In this document: one piece after another, positions 1-5,816 of the stretch
How the letters are laid out: each line of letters begins with the position of its first letter
How positions within the stretch are numbered: position 1 is the stretch's first letter
Made by a program: the position numbers and the translations under genes
Notes under the pieces: model-generated
Told to the model about the DNA's origin: nothing
The model's database searches: none
The model's input: the letters and a program-made list of their open reading frames with translations, nothing else
Assembly: GCA_947475495.1 (NCBI GenBank)
Contig: CANJNX010000050.1
Location: 1-6,537, forward strand
Length of the DNA stretch: 6,537 nucleotides
Origin: Comamonadaceae bacterium
GTDB lineage: Bacteria; Pseudomonadota; Gammaproteobacteria; Burkholderiales; Burkholderiaceae_C
Reading direction: 5' to 3'

Positions 1-164
1 AGATCAGCGGCCCCAACGCGCCGGCAGCAGACTTTTTAATCCAAGGCCCTGCAACACATGGCGTGGCAGGCTTGGATAACTTGTTTGGTATGGAGTCACC
101 GGGCTTGACCAGCGCGATGGCGATTGCTGAACGGGTGACTACGCTGCTTTCTCCGCTGCTTTAA
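1..164 (+). CDS. FAD-dependent oxidoreductase, DAO family (C-terminal fragment)
   Basis: Partial gene cut by the left window edge. The reading frame begins at base 3 and gives 53 residues before a TAA at 162-164. The segment starts [11 protein letters not shown] and continues through [20 protein letters not shown] to AIAERV. This pattern (RPKISGP..., then G-(I/M)-ESPGLT, then an AIAE helix) is the usual C-terminal end of DAO-type FAD oxidoreductases related to L-2-hydroxyglutarate dehydrogenase. In that family the ESPGLT region belongs to the FAD-binding domain close to the cofactor. The FAD GxGxxG motif and the substrate-binding part lie outside the window, so the substrate cannot be stated. 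Its last 26 bp overlap the 3' end of the opposing metY-like gene. The family call is recognition from a short piece: good for the superfamily, weak for the exact reaction. Confidence 0.72.
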   Translation, partial: ISGPNAPAADFLIQGPATHGVAGLDNLFGMESPGLTSAMAIAERVTTLLSPLL

Positions 165-1434
165 GCGCCCGCTTCAAGTCCTCTAAAAGATCGTCCGGAT
201 CTTCGAGTCCAATCGATAAGCGAATGGTGCCAGGGCCAATGCCAGCGCTGACCAAAGCAGCGTCGTCCATCCGAAAGTGCGTTGTGCTTGCGGGATGAAT
301 CACCAGGCTGCGGCAGTCGCCGACATTGGCAAGGTGGCTGAAAATTTTCAAGGCTTCAATGAACTTTTGGCCTTGCAGGCGGGTGCCTTTGATATCAAAA
401 CTAAATACCGAACCCGCGCCCCGGGGCAGTATTTTTTTAGCCAGTGCGTGGCTGCTGTGGGTTTCAAGCATGGGGTGGCCCACGCGCGAGACCATGGGGT
501 GATGGGCCAAAAATTCAACCACTCTCTCGGTATTGCCCATGTGACGAGCCATGCGCAACGGTAAAGTTTCAATGCCCTGCAGTATCAACCAAGCCGTGTG
601 CGGACTCATGCAAGCCCCAAAGTCCCGCAGACCTTCACGGCGAGCGCGCAGCAGAAAAGCGCCAACGGTGCTTTCTTCCGTAAAAACCATGTTGTGAAAG
701 CCTGCATAGACTTGGCTGAGTTCGGCAAATTTTCCTGAGCGCTCCCAATCAAACTGGCCGCTGTCGACCACAATGCCGCCGACCACGGTTCCGTGGCCTG
801 ATAAAAACTTGGTGGCAGAGTGGTAAATCAAATCGGCACCATGGTCAAACGGCTTGATCAGCCAAGGCGAGGTGAGGGTGGAATCCACCAAGAGTGGAAC
901 GCCGTTTTCATGGGCAATGGCGCTGACCGCTTCAATGTCAAGTACGTCGAGTCCAGGGTTGCCCACGGTTTCACCAAAAAACAATTTGGTCGTGGGGCGA
1001 ACTGCTGCGCGCCAAGCATCTAAATCGTTGGGGTTCACAAAAGTGGTTTCAATACCAAAGCGGCGCAGGGTGTAGTGCAGCAAATTGTGAGAGCCGCCAT
1101 ACAAAGCGGTGGAGGCAACAATGTGGGAGCCCGCACCCATGAGTGTGCAAATCGCCAAATGCAATGCAGCTTGTCCGCTGGCCGTTGTGATCGCTCCTAT
1201 GCCGCCTTCAAGGGCGCTGACGCGTTGCTCTAACACTGCATTGGTCGGATTGCTGATGCGGCTGTACACATGGCCCGCCCGCTCCAGATTAAATAAGGAG
1301 GCGGCCTGATCGCTGGACTCAAATACAAAAGACGTCGTGAGGTGGATAGGTACGGCGCGCGCGCCAGTGGCATCGGGGGCGGCGCCTGCGTGCAGGGCAA
1401 GGGTGTCAAAACCAGGGTCAGCGTAGCCGGTCAT
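139..1434 (-). CDS. metY: O-acetylhomoserine sulfhydrylase (MetY-like, PLP-dependent)
   Basis: Cytosolic PLP enzyme of the Cys/Met metabolism family. The expected reaction is O-acetylhomoserine plus sulfide giving homocysteine and acetate, the direct sulfhydrylation route to methionine. The 431 residues fit MetY (about 425-435) better than cystathionine gamma-synthase (about 390). Visible motifs are HAG near residue 15, YSRISNPT (57-64), ASGQAA (85-90), LLVDST (181-186, whose Asp184 should bind the pyridine nitrogen) and [11 protein letters not shown], with Lys209 as the Schiff-base lysine. The MetY-type segment [11 protein letters not shown] followed by [13 protein letters not shown] is present. 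The ATG at 1434 is preceded by GGAGAAG (1447-1441) six bases away, a strong ribosome site that fixes the start. Two motifs differ from common MetY sequences: VDST where VDNT is usual, and ETVGNP where ES.SNP is usual. It is transcribed divergently from the CBS gene and overlaps the FAD gene tail. A related gamma-elimination or succinyl-ester-using enzyme is possible. Confidence 0.88.
   Translation of the reverse strand: MTGYADPGFDTLALHAGAAPDATGARAVPIHLTTSFVFESSDQAASLFNLERAGHVYSRISNPTNAVLEQRVSALEGGIGAITTASGQAALHLAICTLMGAGSHIVASTALYGGSHNLLHYTLRRFGIETTFVNPNDLDAWRAAVRPTTKLFFGETVGNPGLDVLDIEAVSAIAHENGVPLLVDSTLTSPWLIKPFDHGADLIYHSATKFLSGHGTVVGGIVVDSGQFDWERSGKFAELSQVYAGFHNMVFTEESTVGAFLLRARREGLRDFGACMSPHTAWLILQGIETLPLRMARHMGNTERVVEFLAHHPMVSRVGHPMLETHSSHALAKKILPRGAGSVFSFDIKGTRLQGQKFIEALKIFSHLANVGDCRSLVIHPASTTHFRMDDAALVSAGIGPGTIRLSIGLEDPDDLLEDLKRALKAAEKAA
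159..178 (+). terminator. imperfect palindrome at a convergent gene junction, possible weak terminator
   Basis: CTTtAAGC (159-166) can pair with GCTTcAAG (171-178) around a 4-base GCCC loop, giving 8 pairs with one internal mismatch. It spans the TAA stop of the FAD oxidoreductase and is followed on the plus strand by TCCTCT, a poor U-tract. On the minus strand the flank is GC-rich and purine-rich. It could slow or end plus-strand transcription. It also lies in coding sequence of the opposing metY-like gene, where Lys/Ala-rich codons may create the symmetry by chance. Confidence 0.25.
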
Positions 1435-1547
1435 GGGGGACTTCTCCGAAAAATAATGTGTAGTCGAACAGTGTCATTGTGGGCTATATTCAAGCGAAAC
1501 TGATTCTGCGGCTTTCTTGCTGCAGACCAGCGCCTTAAGGAGCCCTT
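1435..1547. promoter_or_regulatory. divergent intergenic region between metY-like and CBS genes
   Basis: These 113 bp must hold the promoter of the minus-strand metY-like gene and probably the main promoter of the plus-strand gene series. A plus-strand TATATT (1485-1490) resembles a -10 box, but nothing like TTGACA lies 16-18 bp upstream. On the minus strand ATGACA (1477-1472) lies 16 bp from TATTTT (1455-1450), which would place the transcript start almost on the metY ribosome site. A small symmetric element TTC-N4-GAA occurs at 1489-1498. None is convincing alone. No riboswitch-sized structured leader fits here. Confidence 0.45.
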
Positions 1548-1548
1548 A
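1536..1548 (+). promoter_or_regulatory. ribosome binding site of the CBS gene inside a small inverted repeat
   Basis: The Shine-Dalgarno AAGGAG (1537-1542) sits 5 bases before the ATG at 1548 and fixes that start. It is flanked by TAAGG (1536-1540) and CCTTA (1544-1548), a 5-bp inverted repeat with a 3-base loop that includes the A of the start codon. It also overlaps the perfect palindrome CCTTAAGG (1533-1540). The site is certain enough as an SD. A regulatory hairpin is only a possibility because the stem is short. Confidence 0.6.
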
Positions 1549-2006
1549 TGAAAGTCAGCGATATCTTGCGTGTCAAAGGCGGAACGCTTTACACCGCCCA
1601 GCCCGACGAGCCCTTGGCTCACGCAGCCGCCCTGATGGCGGAGCGTGATATTGGCTCTTTGGTCGTGATGGAGCATGGCGATTTGGTGGGCATGCTCACC
1701 TTTCGGGAGGTGATTCAATCCGTGGTGAAAAACGGCGGCTCTATTGGATCGTTGCTGGTTCGTACCGCCATGGATGACGCACCCCTGACTTGCACGATGG
1801 AAACAGAGATGGACGAGGTCAGGCGCATGATGCTGGACCGCCACGCCCGCTACATGCCGGTGATGGACAAGCGCATGCTGATGGGGGTGATTAGTTTTTA
1901 CGACGTAGCCAAAGCCGTCGTAGACAGCCAAAACTTTGAAAACACGATGCTCAAGGCGTATATCCGTGATTGGCCGACCCCTGAAGAAGGGGCCAAAGCA
2001 GCGTGA
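1548..2006 (+). CDS. CBS-domain pair protein
   Basis: A stand-alone protein of 152 residues made almost entirely of two CBS domains, roughly residues 12-60 and 78-126. Typical CBS features are visible twice. The first repeat has AAALMAERDIGSLVVME followed by LVGMLTFREV. The second has MDEVRRMMLDRHARYMPVMD followed by LMGVISFYDVAKAV. Such a tandem pair folds into a Bateman module, which in known cases binds adenine nucleotides (AMP, ATP, NAD or S-adenosylmethionine) and often regulates a partner protein. There is no catalytic domain, signal peptide or membrane segment, so it is presumably cytosolic. The C-terminus (YIRDWPTPEEGAKAA) is a short non-CBS tail. Start at 1548 with a strong AAGGAG. 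It is the first gene of the plus-strand series and ends 37 bp before aroC. Ligand and partner are unknown. Confidence 0.87.
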   Translation: MKVSDILRVKGGTLYTAQPDEPLAHAAALMAERDIGSLVVMEHGDLVGMLTFREVIQSVVKNGGSIGSLLVRTAMDDAPLTCTMETEMDEVRRMMLDRHARYMPVMDKRMLMGVISFYDVAKAVVDSQNFENTMLKAYIRDWPTPEEGAKAA

Positions 2007-2029
2007 TCCAAACCCAGCTTGCGCTCAGA

Positions 2030-2035
2030 GATAAT
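2030..2035 (+). promoter_or_regulatory. candidate -10 box directly before aroC
   Basis: GATAAT matches the sigma-70 -10 consensus at 5 of 6 positions and ends 8 bases before the aroC ATG at 2044, so a transcript from it would start at or within a base or two of the ATG. No SD-like sequence is present between it and the start codon, which would fit a leaderless message. The -35 position at 17-bp spacing reads TCCAAA, a poor match. Treat as a hypothesis. Confidence 0.33.
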
Positions 2036-2043
2036 CACACCCT

Positions 2044-3153
2044 ATGAGCGGAAATACTTTTGGAACCCTATTTGCTGTCACCAACTTTGGTGAATCCCAC
2101 GGCCCCGCTATTGGGTGTGTGATTGATGGCTGCCCGCCAGGCATGGCCTTGTCGGAGGCAGACATTCAAACCGACCTCGATCGACGCCGCCCAGGCACCA
2201 GCCGCCATGTGACACAACGACAAGAACCCGACGTGGTTCAAATTCTCAGTGGTGTCTATGAGGGTCAAACCACAGGAACGCCGATTGCGTTGTTGATTCA
2301 AAACACCGACCAGCGCAGCAAAGATTACGGCAATATTTTGGAGTCGTTTCGGCCTGGCCACGCCGATTACACCTATTTTCAAAAATACGGAATTCGTGAT
2401 CCCCGTGGTGGCGGCAGGTCGTCTGCCCGACTCACAGCGCCAATGGTGGCGGCCGGCGCCGTTGCAAAAAAGTGGCTGAAGCTTCAGTATGGAACGACTT
2501 TTCAAGGGTGCATGTTGCAAGTCGGCGAATTGCCCATTGCTTTTGAGTCATGGGAGCATGTCGCCCACAATCCTTTTTTTGCGCCCATCGCGGATGTCAG
2601 CGCGCTTGAGGCGTATATGGACGCATTGCGCAAGGATGGAGATTCGTGTGGAGCGCGCATTCGCATTACCGCTTCCAACGTTCCAGTGGGTTTGGGCGCG
2701 CCGCTCTTTGACAAAATGGACGCAGAAATTGCCTACGCCATGATGGGCATCAATGCCGTGAAAGGCGTTGAAATTGGTGCGGGTTTTGCAAGCGTTGTGC
2801 AGCGCGGTTCGGTGCATGGTGACTCCTTGTCGCCCCAAGGCTTTCAAACCAATAACGCCGGGGGGCTCTTGGGTGGCATCACGACGGGCCAAGATTTGGA
2901 AGTCAGTATTGCCATCAAGCCGACCAGTTCAATTACAACCCCACGGGAGTCGATTGACGTTCAAGGTAAGCCCACGTCCGTGGTCACCAAAGGACGCCAC
3001 GACCCGTGCGTTGGGCTCCGGGCCACACCGATCGCAGAAGCCATGTTGGCCTTGGTGGTGATGGACCACGCTTTGCTTCACCGTGCGCAATGCGCCGATG
3101 TCAAGTCCACGCTGGAACCTATCGCAGCGGCCTCCCCCAAAAACGCGCCTTAA
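2044..3153 (+). CDS. aroC: chorismate synthase
   Basis: Catalyses the last common step of the shikimate pathway: 5-enolpyruvylshikimate-3-phosphate to chorismate with loss of phosphate, using reduced FMN. It acts in the cytosol, typically as a homotetramer. The 369 residues fit the family (E. coli AroC 361). All three family signatures are readable: [16 protein letters not shown] at 16-31 (His19), [17 protein letters not shown] at about 124-140, and [17 protein letters not shown] from 318. FRPGHAD (102-108) carries the second conserved His (His106), and the [13 protein letters not shown] segment is intact. An in-frame TAA at 2032-2034 rules out a longer start, so the ATG at 2044 is secure although no SD is visible upstream. 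A run of seven T (2574-2580) encodes part of two Phe codons. It follows the CBS gene and precedes aroQ by 15 bp. Confidence 0.97.
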   Translation: MSGNTFGTLFAVTNFGESHGPAIGCVIDGCPPGMALSEADIQTDLDRRRPGTSRHVTQRQEPDVVQILSGVYEGQTTGTPIALLIQNTDQRSKDYGNILESFRPGHADYTYFQKYGIRDPRGGGRSSARLTAPMVAAGAVAKKWLKLQYGTTFQGCMLQVGELPIAFESWEHVAHNPFFAPIADVSALEAYMDALRKDGDSCGARIRITASNVPVGLGAPLFDKMDAEIAYAMMGINAVKGVEIGAGFASVVQRGSVHGDSLSPQGFQTNNAGGLLGGITTGQDLEVSIAIKPTSSITTPRESIDVQGKPTSVVTKGRHDPCVGLRATPIAEAMLALVVMDHALLHRAQCADVKSTLEPIAAASPKNAP

Positions 3154-3168
3154 ATTCTTGGAGTTCGT

Positions 3169-3615
3169 ATGAAAACTGTATTGGTACTGAACGGGCCCAA
3201 TCTCAATCTATTGGGAACGCGCGAGCCCCAGGTCTATGGTTCCCAAAGTTTGGAGGATGTCAAAGCCTTGTGCCAAGGTGCCTGCAAGAGCCATGGTTTT
3301 GCATTGGATTTTCGCCAATCCAACCATGAGGGGGAGTTGGTCGATTGGATTCACGAAGCTGGAAAGTCCCACGCAGCAGGAAATCTCGCTGGGGTGGTTC
3401 TCAATGCGGGCGCGTATACCCACACCAGTGTTGCTTTGCATGACGCCATCAAGGGCACTGGCATTGTGCTCATTGAGCTGCACATCAGCAATGTGCATGC
3501 GCGCGAGGCATTTCGCCACCACTCCTTTATCTCGCCTGTGGCCAAAGCGGTCATGGCAGGCTTTGGTGTCAAGGGCTATGCCATGGCCATTGCGGGTTTG
3601 GCGGATTTGGCATAG
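3169..3615 (+). CDS. aroQ: 3-dehydroquinate dehydratase, type II
   Basis: Reversible dehydration of 3-dehydroquinate to 3-dehydroshikimate, step 3 of the shikimate pathway, by the small dodecameric type II enzyme through an enolate intermediate. The length of 148 residues is standard. Key residues are readable: LNGPNLNLLGTRE (7-19), Tyr23 in QVYGS as the catalytic base with Arg18 beside it, SNHEGE (51-56), LNAGAYTHTS (78-87) with Asn79 and His85 for substrate binding, ELHISNVHARE (103-113) with His105 as the general acid, and FRHHSFIS (115-122). The SD GGAG (3160-3163) lies 5 bases before the ATG at 3169. It is 15 bp after aroC, so the two shikimate genes are probably co-transcribed. The LNAGAYTH version of the substrate loop differs from the NPAAYTH or NPGAFTH forms I associate with betaproteobacterial aroQ next to accB, so it could be a second copy. 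Confidence 0.95.
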   Translation: MKTVLVLNGPNLNLLGTREPQVYGSQSLEDVKALCQGACKSHGFALDFRQSNHEGELVDWIHEAGKSHAAGNLAGVVLNAGAYTHTSVALHDAIKGTGIVLIELHISNVHAREAFRHHSFISPVAKAVMAGFGVKGYAMAIAGLADLA

Positions 3616-3626
3616 GACTTTTTTTG
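3614..3626 (+). promoter_or_regulatory. ribosome binding site and TTG start of the dioxygenase gene
   Basis: AGGA (3614-3617) overlaps the TAG stop of aroQ (3613-3615) and lies 6 bases before TTG at 3624. The TTG is the last part of a seven-T run (3619-3625) followed by G. The spacing and the stop/SD overlap support TTG as the start and suggest translational coupling to aroQ. No ATG or GTG lies before the conserved SHG metal motif in this frame near the aroQ stop. Confidence 0.6.
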
Positions 3627-4421
3627 CAAACCCAACGCCTTCCTACCCTTTTTGTATCCCACGGCGCGCCCCTTTTTGCCTTGGCACCAGGCGCCTCCGG
3701 TGCAGCCTTACGTGGCTTTGCCAAAGAGGTGCAAACCCAACACACATTGCGCGGCGTGGTGATCATGTCCCCGCACTGGATGTCACGCGCGCCAGCAGTG
3801 ATGACCACGCCCATGCCAGAAACCCTGCATGACTTTGGTGGTTTTCCACCCGCGTTGTACGAATTGCAGTACCCCGCACCTGGCGCGCCAGTTTTGGCTC
3901 AGCAAGCCATTGGCTTGCTTGAAGCAGCAGGGTTTCAAACGCAGGCGGATGCCAAGCGCCCCTTAGACCATGGGGCTTGGGTTCCTTTGATGCATATGTT
4001 CCCACAAGCCGATGTTCCTGTCATCCAAGTGGCTTTGCCACAGTCCTATGGCCCGCAGCAAGTCTTTGCGATGGGGCAGGCGCTTAGCGGCTTGCGCAGT
4101 TTAGGAATTTTGCTCATCGGCTCTGGCAGCATGACGCACAACTTAAGCGAGTTCGCCGGCGACGGTGCGCCCACTGCGCCCTATGTTTTGGAATTCAGTC
4201 GCTGGATTGAAGACCGCGTTGTGGCAAGCGATTGGGAGTCGCTCTTGAATTACGCAAGCCTGGCTCCGCACGCCCACCGCGCGCACCCCAGCGATGACCA
4301 TTTTTTACCGCTGTTCTTTGCCCTCGGCGCCGCAGGCGCAATCCCGGAAACACACGCCCATTATTTGAGCCGGGAAGTGCTTTACGGCATGTTGGCCATG
4401 GACAGTTTTTACCTTCAATAA
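3624..4421 (+). CDS. class III extradiol dioxygenase, DODA/YgiD type
   Basis: Member of the LigB-like class III extradiol ring-cleavage dioxygenases, closest in pattern to 4,5-DOPA dioxygenase (E. coli YgiD and plant DODA). These are cytosolic enzymes that use a non-haem metal to open catechol rings with O2. The length of 265 residues fits (YgiD about 262-271). Ordered motifs are LFVSHGAP (9-16, His13), MSPHW (48-52, His51), HDFGGFPPALYELQYPAPGAP (69-89), LDHGAW (114-119, His116), IGSGSMTHNL (165-174, His172) and DDHFLPLFFALGA (224-236, His226). The four metal-site histidines expected from YgiD (13, 51, 172, 226) and the catalytic-type His116 are all present, so it should be active. The true substrate of most bacterial members is not known. 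It starts at TTG with an AGGA site, 8 bp after aroQ and 10 bp before the DsbA gene. Confidence 0.88.
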   Translation: MQTQRLPTLFVSHGAPLFALAPGASGAALRGFAKEVQTQHTLRGVVIMSPHWMSRAPAVMTTPMPETLHDFGGFPPALYELQYPAPGAPVLAQQAIGLLEAAGFQTQADAKRPLDHGAWVPLMHMFPQADVPVIQVALPQSYGPQQVFAMGQALSGLRSLGILLIGSGSMTHNLSEFAGDGAPTAPYVLEFSRWIEDRVVASDWESLLNYASLAPHAHRAHPSDDHFLPLFFALGAAGAIPETHAHYLSREVLYGMLAMDSFYLQ

Positions 4422-4431
4422 ATACACATGT

Positions 4432-5091
4432 ATGACCACCACACTCAAGATTGATTTTGTCTCTGATATTGCCTGCCCATGGTGCGCTGTGGGATTGGGC
4501 GCTTTAGAGGGCGCTCTGGCCCGTTTGGCCCCTGATGTGCGTGCACAAATTCACTTTCAGCCCTTTGAACTTAATCCGAACATGCCTGCGGGCGGCCAAG
4601 ATTTGGGCGAGCATTTGAGTGAAAAGTATGGATCAACCCTAGAGCAACAAAGCCAAATTCGGGAAACCATTCGCCAACGTGGCGAAGAAGTGGGTTTTCA
4701 CTTTAACCGGGAAGGACGAGGCCGCGTGTACAACACCTTTGACGCCCACCGTTTGCTCTACTGGGCCGGATTAGAGGGTGCCAACGGACCGCAACATGCA
4801 TTGAAAAAAGCATTGCTTGAGGCCTACCAAGGCCGTGCAGAGTGTGTCGAGTCGCATGCTGTTTTATTGAATGCCGTGCGCGTTGCAGGAATGGATATAG
4901 AAAAAGCCGAGGCGATTTTGTCCAGTGATACCTATGCGCAAGAAGTTCGCGAACGAGAACAATTTTTTCAACAAGCCGGTATTCATTCGGTTCCAGCTGT
5001 GATCATCAATGACCGCCACCTTATTTCTGGTGGGCAGCCTGTCGAAGTGTTCGAGAACGCTTTGCGCAAAATTGCTGCGGGCGCGGTGTAA
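4432..5091 (+). CDS. DsbA-family oxidoreductase, FrnE-like
   Basis: Thioredoxin-fold protein of 219 residues in the DsbA/FrnE/2-hydroxychromene-2-carboxylate isomerase group. The N-terminal strand KIDFVSDIACPWC carries a CPWC active site (Cys15, Cys18). A helical insertion occupies about residues 55-175, with VYNTFDAHRLLYWA (100-113) typical of FrnE-like proteins. The C-terminal half returns to the thioredoxin fold with GIHSVPAVIIN (Pro188, the cis-proline) and HLISGGQP. No signal peptide is present, so it is likely cytosolic, unlike classical periplasmic DsbA. Deinococcus FrnE has a second CX4C motif. Here the only other cysteine is Cys138, so that motif is absent. Known relatives act as disulfide oxidoreductases, some linked to oxidative stress or polyketide pathways. 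The ATG at 4432 has no clear SD, and a second ATG at 4428 is out of frame. The gene is 10 bp after the dioxygenase and shares its frame with the SDR gene downstream. Confidence 0.88.
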   Translation: MTTTLKIDFVSDIACPWCAVGLGALEGALARLAPDVRAQIHFQPFELNPNMPAGGQDLGEHLSEKYGSTLEQQSQIRETIRQRGEEVGFHFNREGRGRVYNTFDAHRLLYWAGLEGANGPQHALKKALLEAYQGRAECVESHAVLLNAVRVAGMDIEKAEAILSSDTYAQEVREREQFFQQAGIHSVPAVIINDRHLISGGQPVEVFENALRKIAAGAV

Positions 5092-5103
5092 GCTTTCGTA
5101 GCT

Positions 5104-5814
5104 GTGTCACAGGCGATCACCGCTTTTCCGCACAATTTCCGTGCGGTGGTTTTAGGGTCGAGCGGCGCCTTAGGCCAAGCGTTTGTGCAATTGCTTGCGG
5201 CTGACCCGCGCTGCGCCAGCGTCATGGGCTTTTGCAGAAGCAGCGCCCCCGCTTTGTTTTTAGAAGATGAGCCGAGCATCATCCATTGTGCTCAGGAGGT
5301 CGCAAGCGGAGGCGCAGTTCATCTGGTCATTGATGCCACCGGTGCTTTGGTGATCGATGGCCGCGGCCCTGAAAAACGCTTAGAGGATATCAACGCTGAG
5401 AGCCTGGTGCGTGCGATGCAAGTCAACGCCATTGGGCCTGCTTTGCTGATGAAGCATTTCGTCCCACTTATGGTCAGAGACCAACGCTGCGTATTTGCCA
5501 GCCTTTCTGCCCGCGTGGGTAGCATTGAGGACAACCACAAAGGCGGCTGGTACAGCTACCGTGCGTCAAAAGCGGCGCTTAATATGTTGATTCAAAGCAC
5601 CGCCATTGAAGTGCACCGCAAGCGCCCCTTGGCAGTCTTTGCTGCGCTTCAACCGGGGACGGTTCAATCGCGCTTAACGCAGGCCTTTGCGGACCAAGCC
5701 AGCGCCATGGCGCCTTTGGATTCGGCTGCGCGTTTATTGCAGGTATTGGATTCCTTGCCTTCAACAGGCCGCGCGCATTTTGTTGATTACGAGGGCCGCG
5801 CCATCCCTTGGTAG
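5104..5814 (+). CDS. short-chain dehydrogenase/reductase, C-factor (CsgA)-like
   Basis: NAD(P)-dependent SDR of 236 residues. The Rossmann entry is VVLGSSGALGQAF (15-27, the GxxGxxG variant of this subgroup). VIDATGAL (75-82) stands in the place of NNAG, and VNAIGPALLMKHF (108-120) holds the conserved Asn. The catalytic part is FASLSARVGSIEDN (131-144, Ser135 the likely catalytic Ser by motif alignment) followed by YRASKAALN (Tyr152, Lys156). LQPGTVQSRLT follows in the usual PGxVxT position. SARVGSI...GGWYSYRASK is characteristic of CsgA/sniffer-like SDRs whose substrates are mostly undefined. The GTG start at 5104 is chosen because the next in-frame ATG (residue 41) would remove the cofactor loop and because the frame closes at the TAA of the DsbA gene. 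No SD is visible. It is the last gene of the plus-strand series and ends 2 bp from the stop of the opposing radical SAM gene. Confidence 0.85.
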   Translation: MSQAITAFPHNFRAVVLGSSGALGQAFVQLLAADPRCASVMGFCRSSAPALFLEDEPSIIHCAQEVASGGAVHLVIDATGALVIDGRGPEKRLEDINAESLVRAMQVNAIGPALLMKHFVPLMVRDQRCVFASLSARVGSIEDNHKGGWYSYRASKAALNMLIQSTAIEVHRKRPLAVFAALQPGTVQSRLTQAFADQASAMAPLDSAARLLQVLDSLPSTGRAHFVDYEGRAIPW

Positions 5815-5816
5815 GT

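Noticed and set aside
1489..1498. TTC-N4-GAA as a methionine-regulator operator
   Set aside because: It is too short and does not match the MetR-type consensus TGAAnnnnnTTCA. No second copy is found in the region.
1431..1931. Minus-strand ORF of 166 codons, rich in His, opposite the CBS gene
   Set aside because: The His codons (CAT) are the antisense of Met ATG codons. The plus strand encodes a clear CBS pair with a strong SD, and the ORF also runs over the metY start.
2574..2580. Seven-T run in aroC as a programmed frameshift site
   Set aside because: It encodes two ordinary Phe codons, the zero frame stays fully conserved on both sides, and no stimulatory structure is evident.
3684..3703. 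GCACC/GGTGC inverted repeat with an inner AGGCGCCT in the dioxygenase gene
   Set aside because: It lies inside coding sequence, has no U-tract, and such GC palindromes are common at this base composition.
3625..3741. 12-bp direct repeat TGCAAACCCAAC at 3625-3636 and 3730-3741, exactly 35 codons apart and in frame
   Set aside because: About one 12-bp match is expected by chance in a window this size. A start at the second copy would remove the essential SHG motif.
3236..3832. Plus-strand ORF of 198 codons across aroQ and the dioxygenase start
   Set aside because: It is out of frame with two well-conserved enzymes, shows no recognisable domain, and has the composition expected of a shifted frame.
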